A stretch of 25,429 nucleotides of DNA from Bryobacterales bacterium (GCA_003142355.1 PLMF01000103.1:13335-38763); one strand, 5' to 3'. Numbered from the stretch's first letter, positions 8,501 through 15,533 are shown. Notes: generated by a model from the sequence alone, not told the origin. Numbers and translations: made by a program.

Positions 8501-9119
8501 GCCGGAGGACCAATATAACCGCAGGCTGGAAAAATCGATTGCATCCTACGACCAGACGCACGTGGTGAAGCTGAACTATGTGTACGAGCTGCCCTTCGGG
8601 AAGGGGAAGAGATTCCTGAGCGCCAGGAGCGTGGGTTCCGCCATCCTGGGCGGCTGGCGCCTTGCCGGAATTCAGGGGTACTCCAGCGGGACGCCGATCG
8701 GCCTCGGGACCACCGTCAGCTTCCCCATCTTCAACGGCGGAAACCGGCCTACCGTGGCCACCTACGACGGCTGGGGAGGCACCTACACCGGAAAATTCGA
8801 TCCTGGGGCAAACAGCTTCTTCCAGCCGGCTTCGTGGTTCGGCACACAACCCACCACCCAGCTCGGCACCATCACGCGGTACAATCCCAAGCTGCGTTAT
8901 TTTCCGAGCTTCAGCGAAAGTCTCTCGCTGGCCCGCAGTATTAAGGTCAAGGAACAGACGCATCTGGACTTCCGATGGGAAACATTCAACCTCCTGAACC
9001 GGACCCAGTTTGGGGCCTTGAGCGGCGGCGCCACGCTCCAGAACGCCAACTTCGGTAATTGGCGCTCGCAGTCGAACTCCGCCCGCCGCATGCAGGTCTC
9101 GATGAAGTTCTACTGGTAG
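5580..9119 (+). CDS. TonB-dependent outer-membrane receptor, Oar-like, with carboxypeptidase-regulatory N-terminal domain
   Basis: Imports a substrate across the outer membrane using energy from TonB-ExbBD. The 1179-residue product starts with a Sec signal (MLRKLQFLVVLCLCAVSTLLAQ). A carboxypeptidase-regulatory-like domain follows (about 26-107, GVITGTVKDASGAVVPGAQV through GNYRLRIENAGF), then a plug-like region (about 120-235, with GGGKGGAYGMTLDGTTV and the FSVTSGGFKAEVGHASGG segment). The rest is a long barrel ending in MQVSMKFYW, whose final aromatic residue suits barrel assembly. Very large receptors of this build are numerous in Acidobacteriota and are often linked to polysaccharide or oligosaccharide use. 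ATG 5580 has GGGAGG 3 bases upstream. The next three plus-strand genes encode exported enzymes, so a sugar-acid ligand is a reasonable inference but is not shown. Confidence 0.92.
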   Translation: MLRKLQFLVVLCLCAVSTLLAQTDRGVITGTVKDASGAVVPGAQVTAIQPSTNASFRTNSTTSGDFTVPSLPVGNYRLRIENAGFKTYIANDIVVAAGATVELNVALEVGTSQQTIEVAANALMLQAETARVATEVSNRLVDDLPVVVNGAVRSPFDLSATTAEVNSTGQYRVGGGKGGAYGMTLDGTTVTTTGQLDSNGVTWTQINTPSVDALTEFSVTSGGFKAEVGHASGGTMSFVSKSGTNQLHGDAYEFLRNMDLDAKGFYGATKPVYKQNDFGVTVGGPVWLPKIYHGKDKTFFFFSYEGFRNRAGASVTPYSVPPQEFYTGDLHNYVDASGKMYQIYDPASQQYVNGSYTRTPFANNQIPQTRIDPISQAIINYVKPILSPNVPGTTPGTSAYVRNNYTSAGSSISPNNKYSIKGDQVLTSKQRISFFFERTREQDLYGPTGAPGLPSPLAGNPGYNRSDVYRISHDYTLSPTLLNRFYAGGNNWEQNHGSFATWSGAPQAQGIPTQSTDWKAKGICIPNYPDCRDDFPQLTFTNSEFTAWGVAAPNGSDNIVVEFHDDMTKSAGPHTFKWGYFYNNTHYNGFGLQNIAGNVTFQSLNTGVPLVTSQATGGGSAFASFLLGQVSGYSLDTPRYLATEFRGHQAYFQDDWRVSQRLTLNLGLRWELARPLRVGDNQASDLSPTMPNPGAGGLPGALIFAGSGPGRIGKDTLTDGWNGWGPRLGFAYSLNNKTTIRGAASRSFGPLTYEGSSSHNLGIVQRITVNDQSQGLNPLWVLQSGAPAWSQVPNIDPSVGNGSNVPYYNGKAASTPSDELTYAFNLERQMTANSVLEVGYVGTLAAKIQSNILAFNQLNVAKLPASLNPYTASGRTLLNSTVGQTAANAAGITPPWSGFNTLWGTGATVAQSLRPFPQYSAVDTVNGQGDKIGHSTYHAMQVKFSHRYSAGLTVQASYVLSKILTDADGQTSGMPEDQYNRRLEKSIASYDQTHVVKLNYVYELPFGKGKRFLSARSVGSAILGGWRLAGIQGYSSGTPIGLGTTVSFPIFNGGNRPTVATYDGWGGTYTGKFDPGANSFFQPASWFGTQPTTQLGTITRYNPKLRYFPSFSESLSLARSIKVKEQTHLDFRWETFNLLNRTQFGALSGGATLQNANFGNWRSQSNSARRMQVSMKFYW

Positions 9120-9126
9120 TTCCCGA

Positions 9127-9151
9127 GGTGGGCGGGCCCGGCTCGCCCACC
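9127..9151 (+). terminator. GC-rich hairpin after the TonB receptor gene
   Basis: GGTGGGCG (9127-9134) and CGCCCACC (9144-9151) form an 8-bp perfect stem with a 9-base loop, 8 bases after the receptor stop. There is no T-run behind it, so it may stabilise the 3' end or attenuate transcription into the downstream genes rather than act as a classical intrinsic terminator. Confidence 0.45.
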
Positions 9152-9161
9152 GCTGCACACC

Positions 9162-9185
9162 GGGCCGCCACCGTCAGGGAGAGGT
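9162..9185 (+). repeat. 24-bp REP-like hairpin repeat, copy A
   Basis: Matches 21 of 24 positions with the element at 10587-10610. Both contain the invariant core ACCGTCAGGGAG flanked by short GC arms. This copy has lost one stem pair relative to copy B. It lies 28 bases before the first enolase-superfamily start codon. Confidence 0.6.
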
Positions 9186-9213
9186 CTTGTCCCACAGAGA
9201 GGAGCAAACGGCA

Positions 9214-10617
9214 ATGTTTAAACGCGATGGCAAAATAGGCCGGCGGGATCTGTTCAGAACCTCGGCCGGGATCATGGGCGGCGCCCTTCTGTCGCGGGAA
9301 GCCGCGGCCGAACAGGCGGCGCCGCGGAATGTCAACACCAACTCCAGCCCCTCCGCGCTCAGGATCACCGATCTTCGCGTGGCCATCGTGGCCAAACCCG
9401 GACCAAGCCCCTGCCCCATCATCCGCCTCGACACCAATCAGGGCGTCTATGGACTGGGCGAGGTTCGCGACGGCGCCAGCGCCACCTACGCGCTGTTTCT
9501 GAAGAGCCGCCTGTTGAATGAGAACCCGCTCAATATTACTTATCTCTTCCAGAAGATCAAACAGTTCGGCTTCCACGGGCGGCAGGCGGGCGGCGTGGTG
9601 GCGGTCGAAGAGGCCCTCTGGGACATCGCCGGCAAAGTGTACAACGTGCCCATCTACCAGATGTTGGGCGGCAAGTTTCGCGACCGCATCAGAATCTACG
9701 CCGACACCGACGAATCCCCAGACCCGAAAATCTTCGCCCAACGCCTGAAGGCCCGCAAGGAGGAGATGGGCATCACCTGGCTCAAGATGGACGTGGGCAT
9801 CAACCTGGTGGAAAAGATTCCCGGCACCGTGACCGGGCCCTCGGAGCTGACCGCGTGGGAACGAAGAGCGCTGCCCCATCCCTTCGTCGCCACCGAGGTC
9901 ACCGATAAGGGCATCGAGAAGCTCTCCGAGTTTGTGCAGGCCGCGCGCGAGGCCGTCGGCATGGAGATTCCTCTCTCCATGGACCACCTCGGTCACATTG
10001 GCGTGAACTCCATCATCCGCCTGGGCAAGGCTTACCAGAAGTTCAACCTCTCCTGGATGGAGGACGTGATTCCCTGGCAGTACACCGAGATGTTGCAGCA
10101 CATCACCGCCGAAAGCCCTACCCCCATCCTGACCGGCGAGGACATTTACCTCAAGGAAAGTTTCATTAACTTGTGCGAGAAGCACGCCGTCAGCAAGATC
10201 CAGCCCGACATTTCCACTTCCGGCGGAATTCTGGAGACGCACAAGATCGGCGAAGCCGCCATGGAGTTGGGCGTGCCCATGGCCATGCACTATGCCGGTA
10301 CTCCCGTAGGCGCCATGGCCAGCGTGCACTGCGCCGCCGCTACCGCCAACTTTCTCGCCTGCGAGAATCACTCGCTGGATGTCCCCTGGTGGGGCGACCT
10401 GGTGGAAGGCATCGATAAGCCGATCATCAATAAGGGATGGATCACCGTTCCGGACAAGCCCGGCCTCGGCATCACACTCAACGAGGACGTTGTGAAGCGG
10501 CATCTGGCGCCAGGCACCGGTTATTTCGAGCCCACCCCGCAATGGAACCAGGAGCGCTCCGGCGACTGGCTTTGGAGCATCCTTCCGAGCCGCGACCGTC
10601 AGGGAGCGGTTGGATAG
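9214..10617 (+). CDS. Tat-exported enolase-superfamily (mandelate racemase/muconate lactonizing-type) enzyme, paralogue 1
   Basis: Members abstract a proton alpha to a carboxylate, most often in sugar-acid dehydration or racemisation. ATG 9214 follows AGAGGAG by 9 bases; the earlier in-frame TTG at 9187 lacks a site. The N-terminus has a twin-arginine signal (GRRDLFRTSAG plus a hydrophobic stretch). Metal ligands are Asp257, Glu283 and Glu309, and the Asp332/His359 dyad follows. The steps of 26, 26, 23 and 27 residues equal those of mandelate racemase (Asp195-Glu221-Glu247-Asp270-His297). The second-strand motif is Lys191-Met-Asp193, where KxK or KxH is usual. The substrate is unknown. The C-terminal dozen residues (from Ile after WLWS) are encoded by a hairpin repeat and are absent from paralogue 2, so the original stop was probably lost. 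It shares well over half its residues with paralogue 2 by eye. Confidence 0.9.
   Translation: MFKRDGKIGRRDLFRTSAGIMGGALLSREAAAEQAAPRNVNTNSSPSALRITDLRVAIVAKPGPSPCPIIRLDTNQGVYGLGEVRDGASATYALFLKSRLLNENPLNITYLFQKIKQFGFHGRQAGGVVAVEEALWDIAGKVYNVPIYQMLGGKFRDRIRIYADTDESPDPKIFAQRLKARKEEMGITWLKMDVGINLVEKIPGTVTGPSELTAWERRALPHPFVATEVTDKGIEKLSEFVQAAREAVGMEIPLSMDHLGHIGVNSIIRLGKAYQKFNLSWMEDVIPWQYTEMLQHITAESPTPILTGEDIYLKESFINLCEKHAVSKIQPDISTSGGILETHKIGEAAMELGVPMAMHYAGTPVGAMASVHCAAATANFLACENHSLDVPWWGDLVEGIDKPIINKGWITVPDKPGLGITLNEDVVKRHLAPGTGYFEPTPQWNQERSGDWLWSILPSRDRQGAVG
10587..10610 (+). repeat. 24-bp REP-like hairpin repeat, copy B, inside the end of the enolase gene
   Basis: The core folds as CCGC-GA-CC-GTCA-GG-GA-GCGG (10590-10609): a 4-bp stem, a tandem GA/GA mismatch that can form sheared pairs, two further G-C pairs and a GTCA loop. 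It lies in frame in the coding sequence and encodes the tail residues SRDRQGAV. The related copy is at 9162-9185, so the pair brackets this gene. Confidence 0.65.
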
Positions 10618-10648
10618 GTCTTAACGTAACAACAGGAGCAAAGAGAGA

Positions 10649-11578
10649 ATGATTCGCAGATACGGTTCTATCACTCTGTGCGCGGCTGCTTTGCTGGCGT
10701 CCGTGCTCGCGCCCGCGGCTAAGGCGCAACTGTGGACCTGGACCAAAGACCAGTTGGCGGAGTACACCAAGGCCTGGACCGGCGACCGCTTCCCGGACGG
10801 ACGGCCCAAGGTTCCCGATCAGTGGCTGGAAAGAGCCAAGGACATATCCCAGGAGGAAATCACCATCCCCGGCGCCGGCGGCCGCGGCGGCGGTGGCGGG
10901 TATTCCCAATACGAGGGCGACTGGCGCGTGCTCCATCCGGAAATGAAGATGACGGGCCGGGCGGTCACCTTGGCTTTTATGCCCGCGCGCGCCGATCTCG
11001 ACCAGGTAGTCATGGCCAAGGCCAAAGAGAAAGGCATCCAGACCCTCAATAACCAGTACGGCATCGACCTGGTGCAGCCCGGCGACGTCCTGGTGGTCGA
11101 TCTGTTCGGCAAGAAGGAAGGCGGCACCATCGTCGGCGACAATCTCTTCTACTACATCATGCGGGCCACCAGGAGCGGGGGGCTCGTGGTAGACGGCTCG
11201 TTCCGCGATCTCGATGGCATCTCGGGTATGCCCATGCCGTGCTATTATCGGTCGGTGCATCCCAGCGCCATCGGCGGCGTCACGCTTGCGGCCGTCAACG
11301 TTCCCATTCGAATCGGCCATGTTACGGTGATGCCCGGCGACCTTGTCGTCGGCGATCGCGAGGGCGTCTCCTTCATTCCGGCGCAAAACGTGGAGGCCAT
11401 CCTGGACCGCGCCGACGAGACCCGCATCCACGACGAATGGACCCGCAGGAAGTTCGACGAGCTCAAGTACAAGTCGAGCGAGATCTACGGCAGCCCGCGC
11501 GACCCGGCGCTAAAACAGGAATACCAGGAGTATCTCAAGAAACGGCTGGAGGAAATCAAGGCCAGCCGAAAGAAGTAG
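10649..11578 (+). CDS. Secreted RraA-family protein (4-hydroxy-4-methyl-2-oxoglutarate aldolase-like)
   Basis: The RraA fold includes regulators of RNase E and metal-dependent class II aldolases that cleave 2-oxo acids. The 309-residue product has a Sec signal ending in AKAQ (about residue 27), which excludes an RNase E regulator role. The aldolase-type signature is present: GTIVGDNLFYYI (Asp164) and GGLVVDGSFRDLDGI, with the conserved Arg186-Asp187 pair that in known aldolases binds substrate and metal. A Gly-rich run (GAGGRGGGGG, near residues 72-82) precedes the core, and a charged helical tail follows (RKFDELKYK to KKRLEEIKASRKK). ATG 10649 has AGGAG 10 bases upstream. Position between two sugar-acid enzyme paralogues suggests it cleaves an oxo acid they produce. 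Activity is inferred. Confidence 0.85.
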   Translation: MIRRYGSITLCAAALLASVLAPAAKAQLWTWTKDQLAEYTKAWTGDRFPDGRPKVPDQWLERAKDISQEEITIPGAGGRGGGGGYSQYEGDWRVLHPEMKMTGRAVTLAFMPARADLDQVVMAKAKEKGIQTLNNQYGIDLVQPGDVLVVDLFGKKEGGTIVGDNLFYYIMRATRSGGLVVDGSFRDLDGISGMPMPCYYRSVHPSAIGGVTLAAVNVPIRIGHVTVMPGDLVVGDREGVSFIPAQNVEAILDRADETRIHDEWTRRKFDELKYKSSEIYGSPRDPALKQEYQEYLKKRLEEIKASRKK

Positions 11579-11596
11579 CGAGGAAAGAGGCTATTA

Positions 11597-12934
11597 ATGA
11601 AGAACGTACATGGCCGCCGCTCGTTTCTGAGAGGCGCGGCTGCAATGGGAGCGGGACTCTGGTCGGGAGTCGAGCTCGAGGCTTATCCGCAAAACGTCAA
11701 TACCAATTCCAAGCCTTCGGATCTGAAGATCACCGACATGCGGGTGGCTGTTCTCAGGGGAGTCCCCATGACCTCCCCCATCATTCGCATCGATACCAAC
11801 CAGGGGATCTACGGGCTGGGCGAGGTGCGCGATGGCGCCACCAAGAACTACGCCCTCGAATTGAAGAGCCGAATTCTCAATGAGAACCCCTGCAACGTCG
11901 ACAAGATCTTCCGCAAGATCAAACAATTCGGCGGCCATTCCCGGCAGGGCGGCGGGGTCTCCGCGGTGGAAGTGGCCATGTGGGACTTGGCCGGCAAAGC
12001 CTACGGTGTCCCCATTTACCAGATGCTCGGCGGCAAGTTCCGCGACCGGATTCGCATCTACTGCGACACCACCGAGTCCAACGACCCCAAGGTGTTCGGC
12101 CAGCGCCTGAAGGACCGCATCGCATCCGGCTTCACCTGGCTCAAGATGGATCTCAATGTGACGCGGCCCCCCGGCGAGGTCACGGCTGCCGCCGACATCC
12201 GGCAGCAGTACGGCGGGCTTCCCATGCAGCATCCGTTCATGGCCACCGAGATCACCGAGAAGGGTCTCGAAGGCGTGTGCAATTTCGTCGCCCAGATTCG
12301 CGAGGCCGTGGGCATGAACGTCCCGATCTCCGCGGATCATTTCGGCCCCATCAGCGTCAACAGTTGCATCCGCCTGGGCAAGGCGCTCACCAAGTACAAT
12401 CTCTCCTGGCTGGAGGACATGATCCCCTGGCAGGAGACCGCCCTCTGGAAGAAGATCGCCGACGCCGTCGATACCCCTGTTCTCACGGGCGAAGACATTT
12501 TCCTGAAGGAGCCCTTCGAGGTGCTCTGCCGCGAGCACGCGGTGGACATCATCCATCCCGACCTGCTGACCACGGGCGGGATTCTGGAGACCAAGAAGAT
12601 CGGGGACATGGCGCAGGATTACGGTGTTCCCATGGCCATGCACTGCGCCCACACGCCCATCGGGGCCATCGCCTGCGCCCACGTGGCCGCCGCCACCGAG
12701 AACTTCCTGGTCCTCGAGAACCATGCCGTCGACGTTCCGTTCTGGGGCGACCTGGTGGACGGCGTGGACAAGCCCATCGTGAACAAGGGGTACATCACCG
12801 TTTCCGACAAGCCGGGCCTGGGGATTACCCTCAACGAAGCGGCCTGTAAACAACACATGGCCGAGCCAGGGTGGTTCGAGCCGACCGACCAGTGGAACAA
12901 TATCGGCCGGCCCAACGACCGCCTCTGGAGTTAG
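11597..12934 (+). CDS. Tat-exported enolase-superfamily (mandelate racemase/muconate lactonizing-type) enzyme, paralogue 2
   Basis: Close relative of the enzyme two genes upstream, 445 residues, starting at ATG 11597 with GAGG 6 bases upstream and 18 bases after the RraA-like stop. The twin-arginine signal is GRRSFLRGAAAMGAG. Metal ligands are Asp247, Glu273 and Glu299, with the Asp322/His349 dyad at the same spacing as paralogue 1, and the same Lys183-Met-Asp185 motif. Active-site neighbourhoods differ: SADHFGPIS here against SMDHLGHIG, and AMHCAHTPIG here against AMHYAGTPVG. This suggests related but distinct substrates or successive steps. The protein ends cleanly at RLWS, where paralogue 1 runs on. 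The exact reaction is not determinable; sugar-acid dehydration is the most common activity of this kind of protein. Confidence 0.9.
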   Translation: MKNVHGRRSFLRGAAAMGAGLWSGVELEAYPQNVNTNSKPSDLKITDMRVAVLRGVPMTSPIIRIDTNQGIYGLGEVRDGATKNYALELKSRILNENPCNVDKIFRKIKQFGGHSRQGGGVSAVEVAMWDLAGKAYGVPIYQMLGGKFRDRIRIYCDTTESNDPKVFGQRLKDRIASGFTWLKMDLNVTRPPGEVTAAADIRQQYGGLPMQHPFMATEITEKGLEGVCNFVAQIREAVGMNVPISADHFGPISVNSCIRLGKALTKYNLSWLEDMIPWQETALWKKIADAVDTPVLTGEDIFLKEPFEVLCREHAVDIIHPDLLTTGGILETKKIGDMAQDYGVPMAMHCAHTPIGAIACAHVAAATENFLVLENHAVDVPFWGDLVDGVDKPIVNKGYITVSDKPGLGITLNEAACKQHMAEPGWFEPTDQWNNIGRPNDRLWS

Positions 12935-12944
12935 CCGCTGCTTT

Positions 12945-12966
12945 CACGGGCCTCGCCGGCCCCGTG
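12945..12966. terminator. Hairpin between converging enolase and rplI genes
   Basis: CACGGG (12945-12950) pairs with CCCGTG (12961-12966), and CC/GG can extend the stem inside. It lies between the enolase stop (12934) and the rplI stop (12967), so it could serve both strands. No T-run follows on either strand. Confidence 0.45.
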
Positions 12967-13419
12967 CTAAACTTCCGCTTCCTTCACCACCACCACGGTG
13001 ATCTCCGCCGTGACGTCCTTGTGCAGTTTCACCGGCACTTTGAACTCGCCGAGTTGTTTGATCGGCTCCTCCAGGTGAATCTTCCGCCGGTCGATGGTGA
13101 AGTTCTGCGCCTCCAGCGCTTCGGCTATGTCTTTCGACGTCACCGAGCCGAACAACTGGTCGGCTTCGCCGGCCTTCTGCGCGATGGTCACGCTCACGCC
13201 GGTCAGCAGCTTCGAGAGGTCCTGCGCCTCGTCCACCAGCTTGGCTTCCCGGCGCACGTGCGCATGGCGCTCCTGCTCGATGATCTTCTTGTTGGATTCG
13301 GAGGCCACTACGGCCAGCCGCTTAGGCAGCAGGAAATTGCGGGCGTATCCGGAGGCGACTTTCACCACCTCGCCGCGGCTGCCCAGCTTTTCGATGTCTT
13401 CTCTCAAAATGACGTCCAT
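12967..13419 (-). CDS. rplI: 50S ribosomal protein L9
   Basis: A 150-residue L9, the normal length, which binds 23S rRNA at the base of the L1 stalk. The N-terminal rRNA-binding domain is typical (MDVILREDIEKLGSRGEVV, then VASGYARNFLLPKRLA). A long connecting helix and the C-terminal domain follow (GVSVTIAQKAGEADQLFGSVTSKDIAEAL). ATG 13419 has GGAGGAG just upstream. It is the last gene of the minus-strand housekeeping operon, 18 bases after rpsR. Confidence 0.97.
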   Translation of the reverse strand: MDVILREDIEKLGSRGEVVKVASGYARNFLLPKRLAVVASESNKKIIEQERHAHVRREAKLVDEAQDLSKLLTGVSVTIAQKAGEADQLFGSVTSKDIAEALEAQNFTIDRRKIHLEEPIKQLGEFKVPVKLHKDVTAEITVVVVKEAEV

Positions 13420-13437
13420 GCCAATCTCCTCCCGCCC

Positions 13438-13737
13438 TTAGAATTGCGCCGCGAACGGCAGCAGCGCGATGTTGCGCGCCTTCTTGATGGCGTCCGCGAG
13501 CCGCCGCTGGTGCGGCGCGCACACGCCTGAAATGCGGCGCGGCACAATCCTGCCCCGCTCCGCCACAAAGGCGTGCAGCATCTTCACGTCCTTATAGTTG
13601 ATGTCGTCGATTTTCTCGACGCAGAAACGGCACACTTTCTTGCGCCGGAAATACGCCTTTTTCTGAGTGGCAACCGCCTTGTCGCCGCCGGTCGGGCGCT
13701 GCCCGGCGCTGCCTGGTCTTCCTTTGAATTCCGCCAT
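13438..13737 (-). CDS. rpsR: 30S ribosomal protein S18
   Basis: A 99-residue S18, which pairs with S6 on the platform of the small subunit. The core [22 protein letters not shown] is followed by [34 protein letters not shown], both hallmark segments. It carries three cysteines (CRFC and GVC), as in zinc-containing S18 forms. A basic, Gly-rich N-terminal extension of about 25 residues precedes the core. It starts 3 bases after the rpsF stop, with GGAG inside the end of rpsF as a likely ribosome binding site, so translation is probably coupled. Confidence 0.97.
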   Translation of the reverse strand: MAEFKGRPGSAGQRPTGGDKAVATQKKAYFRRKKVCRFCVEKIDDINYKDVKMLHAFVAERGRIVPRRISGVCAPHQRRLADAIKKARNIALLPFAAQF

Positions 13738-13740
13738 GGC

Positions 13741-14199
13741 TTAACTCTCCTTCGGCAAGCCGGGCACTACCGGCGCCTCTGTCACATGTTGCACTGGAAG
13801 TCCGGGTCCCGCCGCCGCGCCCGGTCCGGGCGCCGATGGGGGCGGAGCCGACGCGGCGCGCCGGGCCGCCCGCTTGTCGCGGTCCTTCTTGCGCTTCTCC
13901 AGCCGTTTCAGCGTCTGGTCGATGCGCACCGTCAAGAACTTCAGAACTATGTCCGACACCCTCAGGCGGCGCTCAAGCTCCTTCACCGACTCGGGACCCG
14001 CGGTGAACTGGAACAGCACGTACGCGCCTTCGCGGTACTTGTCCACCCGGTACGCCAGTCTGCGCTTGCCCCACTTGTCGATTTTGTCTACCGTGGCGCC
14101 GGCAGTGGTCAACTGCGTCCGCAACTGCTCCACGAACTGGTCGACCTCTTCGTCCGGCGCATCCGGTTTCACTATGAACAACTCTTCGTAAATTCTCAT
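13741..14199 (-). CDS. rpsF: 30S ribosomal protein S6 with low-complexity C-terminal tail
   Basis: A 152-residue S6. The ferredoxin-like fold is recognisable from [14 protein letters not shown], the [25 protein letters not shown] strand pair and the [13 protein letters not shown] strand. After a basic stretch ([19 protein letters not shown]) there is a tail rich in Pro, Ala and Gly, ending [10 protein letters not shown], beyond the usual length of roughly 95-135 residues. The start overlaps the pth stop as ATGA, so translation is coupled. S6 with S18 can regulate rpsF leaders in other bacteria, but no such leader can exist here because pth overlaps the start. Confidence 0.96.
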   Translation of the reverse strand: MRIYEELFIVKPDAPDEEVDQFVEQLRTQLTTAGATVDKIDKWGKRRLAYRVDKYREGAYVLFQFTAGPESVKELERRLRVSDIVLKFLTVRIDQTLKRLEKRKKDRDKRAARRAASAPPPSAPGPGAAAGPGLPVQHVTEAPVVPGLPKES

Positions 14200-14786
14200 T
14201 CTTCCTCGCGATTTAAGCCTGGGGCGCGACGATTGAATTTCGTCATGGCCTTTTCGACGCCTTCGGCGATTATGGCGCGAACCGCATCGGCCGCATAGCC
14301 GATGAATTCGTCCAATTCCTTGATTTGCGAGCGCCCCAACGGCGCCAGCACAAATTCCGCGCCATCCTTGACGGGATGGCCCGGATAAATCCCCAACCGC
14401 ACCCGCACAATCTCGCTGGTCTTCAGGCTCGAGATCACCGACTTCATGCCCTTATGACCCGCCGCGGAGCCTTTCGGCTTGATCCGCAGCGCCTTCCAGC
14501 CCAGGTCCAGCTCGTCGTAAACCACCACCAGGCGATCCGGCCCGATGGAGTGCTTCTCCATCAGCGGCGCGAGCGAGGCGCCGCTGAGATTCATAAACGT
14601 TTGCGGCTTGGCCAGCATCACCGGACACCCGTCGATTTCGCCCACGCCGGCGAGCGCCTTGGAGTCCTTCCGGTTGACGCGGATGCCATGCCGTTCGGCG
14701 AGCCGGTCGACAGCGAGGAACCCCAGGTTATGCGGCGTGAGCGCGTACTCTTCGCCCGGATTCCCCAGACCAGCCACCAGGAACAT
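14196..14786 (-). CDS. pth: Peptidyl-tRNA hydrolase
   Basis: Releases tRNA from peptidyl-tRNAs that drop off ribosomes. The 196-residue protein shows the family order: GLGNPG with Asn9, catalytic His19 in [14 protein letters not shown] with Asn66, the VVYDELDL strand with Asp91, and the [11 protein letters not shown] loop. The residue equivalent to Asn114 of E. coli, normally in GHNG, is Lys112 here. The other E. coli catalytic equivalents (Asn10, His20, Asn68, Asp93) are conserved. ATG 14786 is preceded by GGGAGAGG. It lies between rplY and rpsF and overlaps rpsF by 4 bases. Confidence 0.96.
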   Translation of the reverse strand: MFLVAGLGNPGEEYALTPHNLGFLAVDRLAERHGIRVNRKDSKALAGVGEIDGCPVMLAKPQTFMNLSGASLAPLMEKHSIGPDRLVVVYDELDLGWKALRIKPKGSAAGHKGMKSVISSLKTSEIVRVRLGIYPGHPVKDGAEFVLAPLGRSQIKELDEFIGYAADAVRAIIAEGVEKAMTKFNRRAPGLNREEE

Positions 14787-14813
14787 TTGTCCGCGCCTCT
14801 CCCGGATGCCGCC

Positions 14814-15533
14814 CTACTTCTTCTTGCCTTTTTCCTTTTCCTCGGCGGGCGCTTCCTCTTCCTTCTTGCCCTTCTTGATCACCTCGGGCTCGGCCGCGGT
14901 TGCGCCGGCCTCGGGGGTGACAGCGGCAGCGGCAGCGGCTTCGGCGGCGGTGGGCTCGACGACTTCCTCGGCGCGCATCGCCACGGAGTGCGCGATGACG
15001 GTCTCGGGCGCGCTGACCAGCTTCATGGAGCCGGATAGCGCCACGTCGCTGGCGCGCTTGGCTTGGCCGATCATCAACTCGGTGACATCCACCGTGAAGC
15101 CTTCCGGAATCTCGTCCGGCAGGCATTCGATTTCGATCATGCGGGTGATCACCTCGAGCAGCCCGCCCTGCACCTTCACGCCCGCCGCCTCGCCCACGGT
15201 ATGCACGGGGATGCTGACGCGCAGGCGCTTGGTCAGGTCGATGCGCTTGAAATCCGCGTGGAGCAGGGTGCCTTTGACCGGATCCACCTGCCGGTCGACC
15301 AGCATGACCGGGGTGGTTTCGCCGCCCTCAATCACCAGGTTGAAGATGGTGTTGTAGCCCGTATTGCTGTGGGTGATCTTGGTGATGTCGCGCGGGTTGA
15401 CCGCGATGCTCACGGGTTCCTGGAACGATCCGTAAATCACGGCCGGGATGTGCCCGGCGCGGCGTGTACGGCGCGCTTCGTTCTTACCGCGCGAGGTGCG
15501 CACCTCGGCGGCGACGTTAATATCTTTTCTCAC
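14814..15533 (-). CDS. rplY: 50S ribosomal protein L25 (general stress protein Ctc form)
   Basis: Binds 5S rRNA. The 239-residue protein is the long Ctc-type form: an N-terminal L25 domain (EVRTSRGKNEARRTRRAGHIPAVIYG, about 10-90) and a C-terminal beta domain (VSIPVHTVGEAAGVKVQGG through LPDEIPEGFTVDVTEL, about 100-185). A low-complexity tail of Ala, Glu and Lys ends in KEKGKKK. The start is GTG 15533 with AAGGAG 6 bases upstream. It follows prs after a 73-base gap that holds a small CCCC-GATA-GGGG hairpin but no gene. Confidence 0.96.
   Translation of the reverse strand: MRKDINVAAEVRTSRGKNEARRTRRAGHIPAVIYGSFQEPVSIAVNPRDITKITHSNTGYNTIFNLVIEGGETTPVMLVDRQVDPVKGTLLHADFKRIDLTKRLRVSIPVHTVGEAAGVKVQGGLLEVITRMIEIECLPDEIPEGFTVDVTELMIGQAKRASDVALSGSMKLVSAPETVIAHSVAMRAEEVVEPTAAEAAAAAAVTPEAGATAAEPEVIKKGKKEEEAPAEEKEKGKKK

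Noticed and set aside
8986..12856. Long minus-strand open frames opposite the receptor and enolase genes (up to 518 codons)
   Set aside because: They mirror strongly coding plus-strand genes in GC-rich sequence, show no recognisable domains and have no ribosome binding sites.
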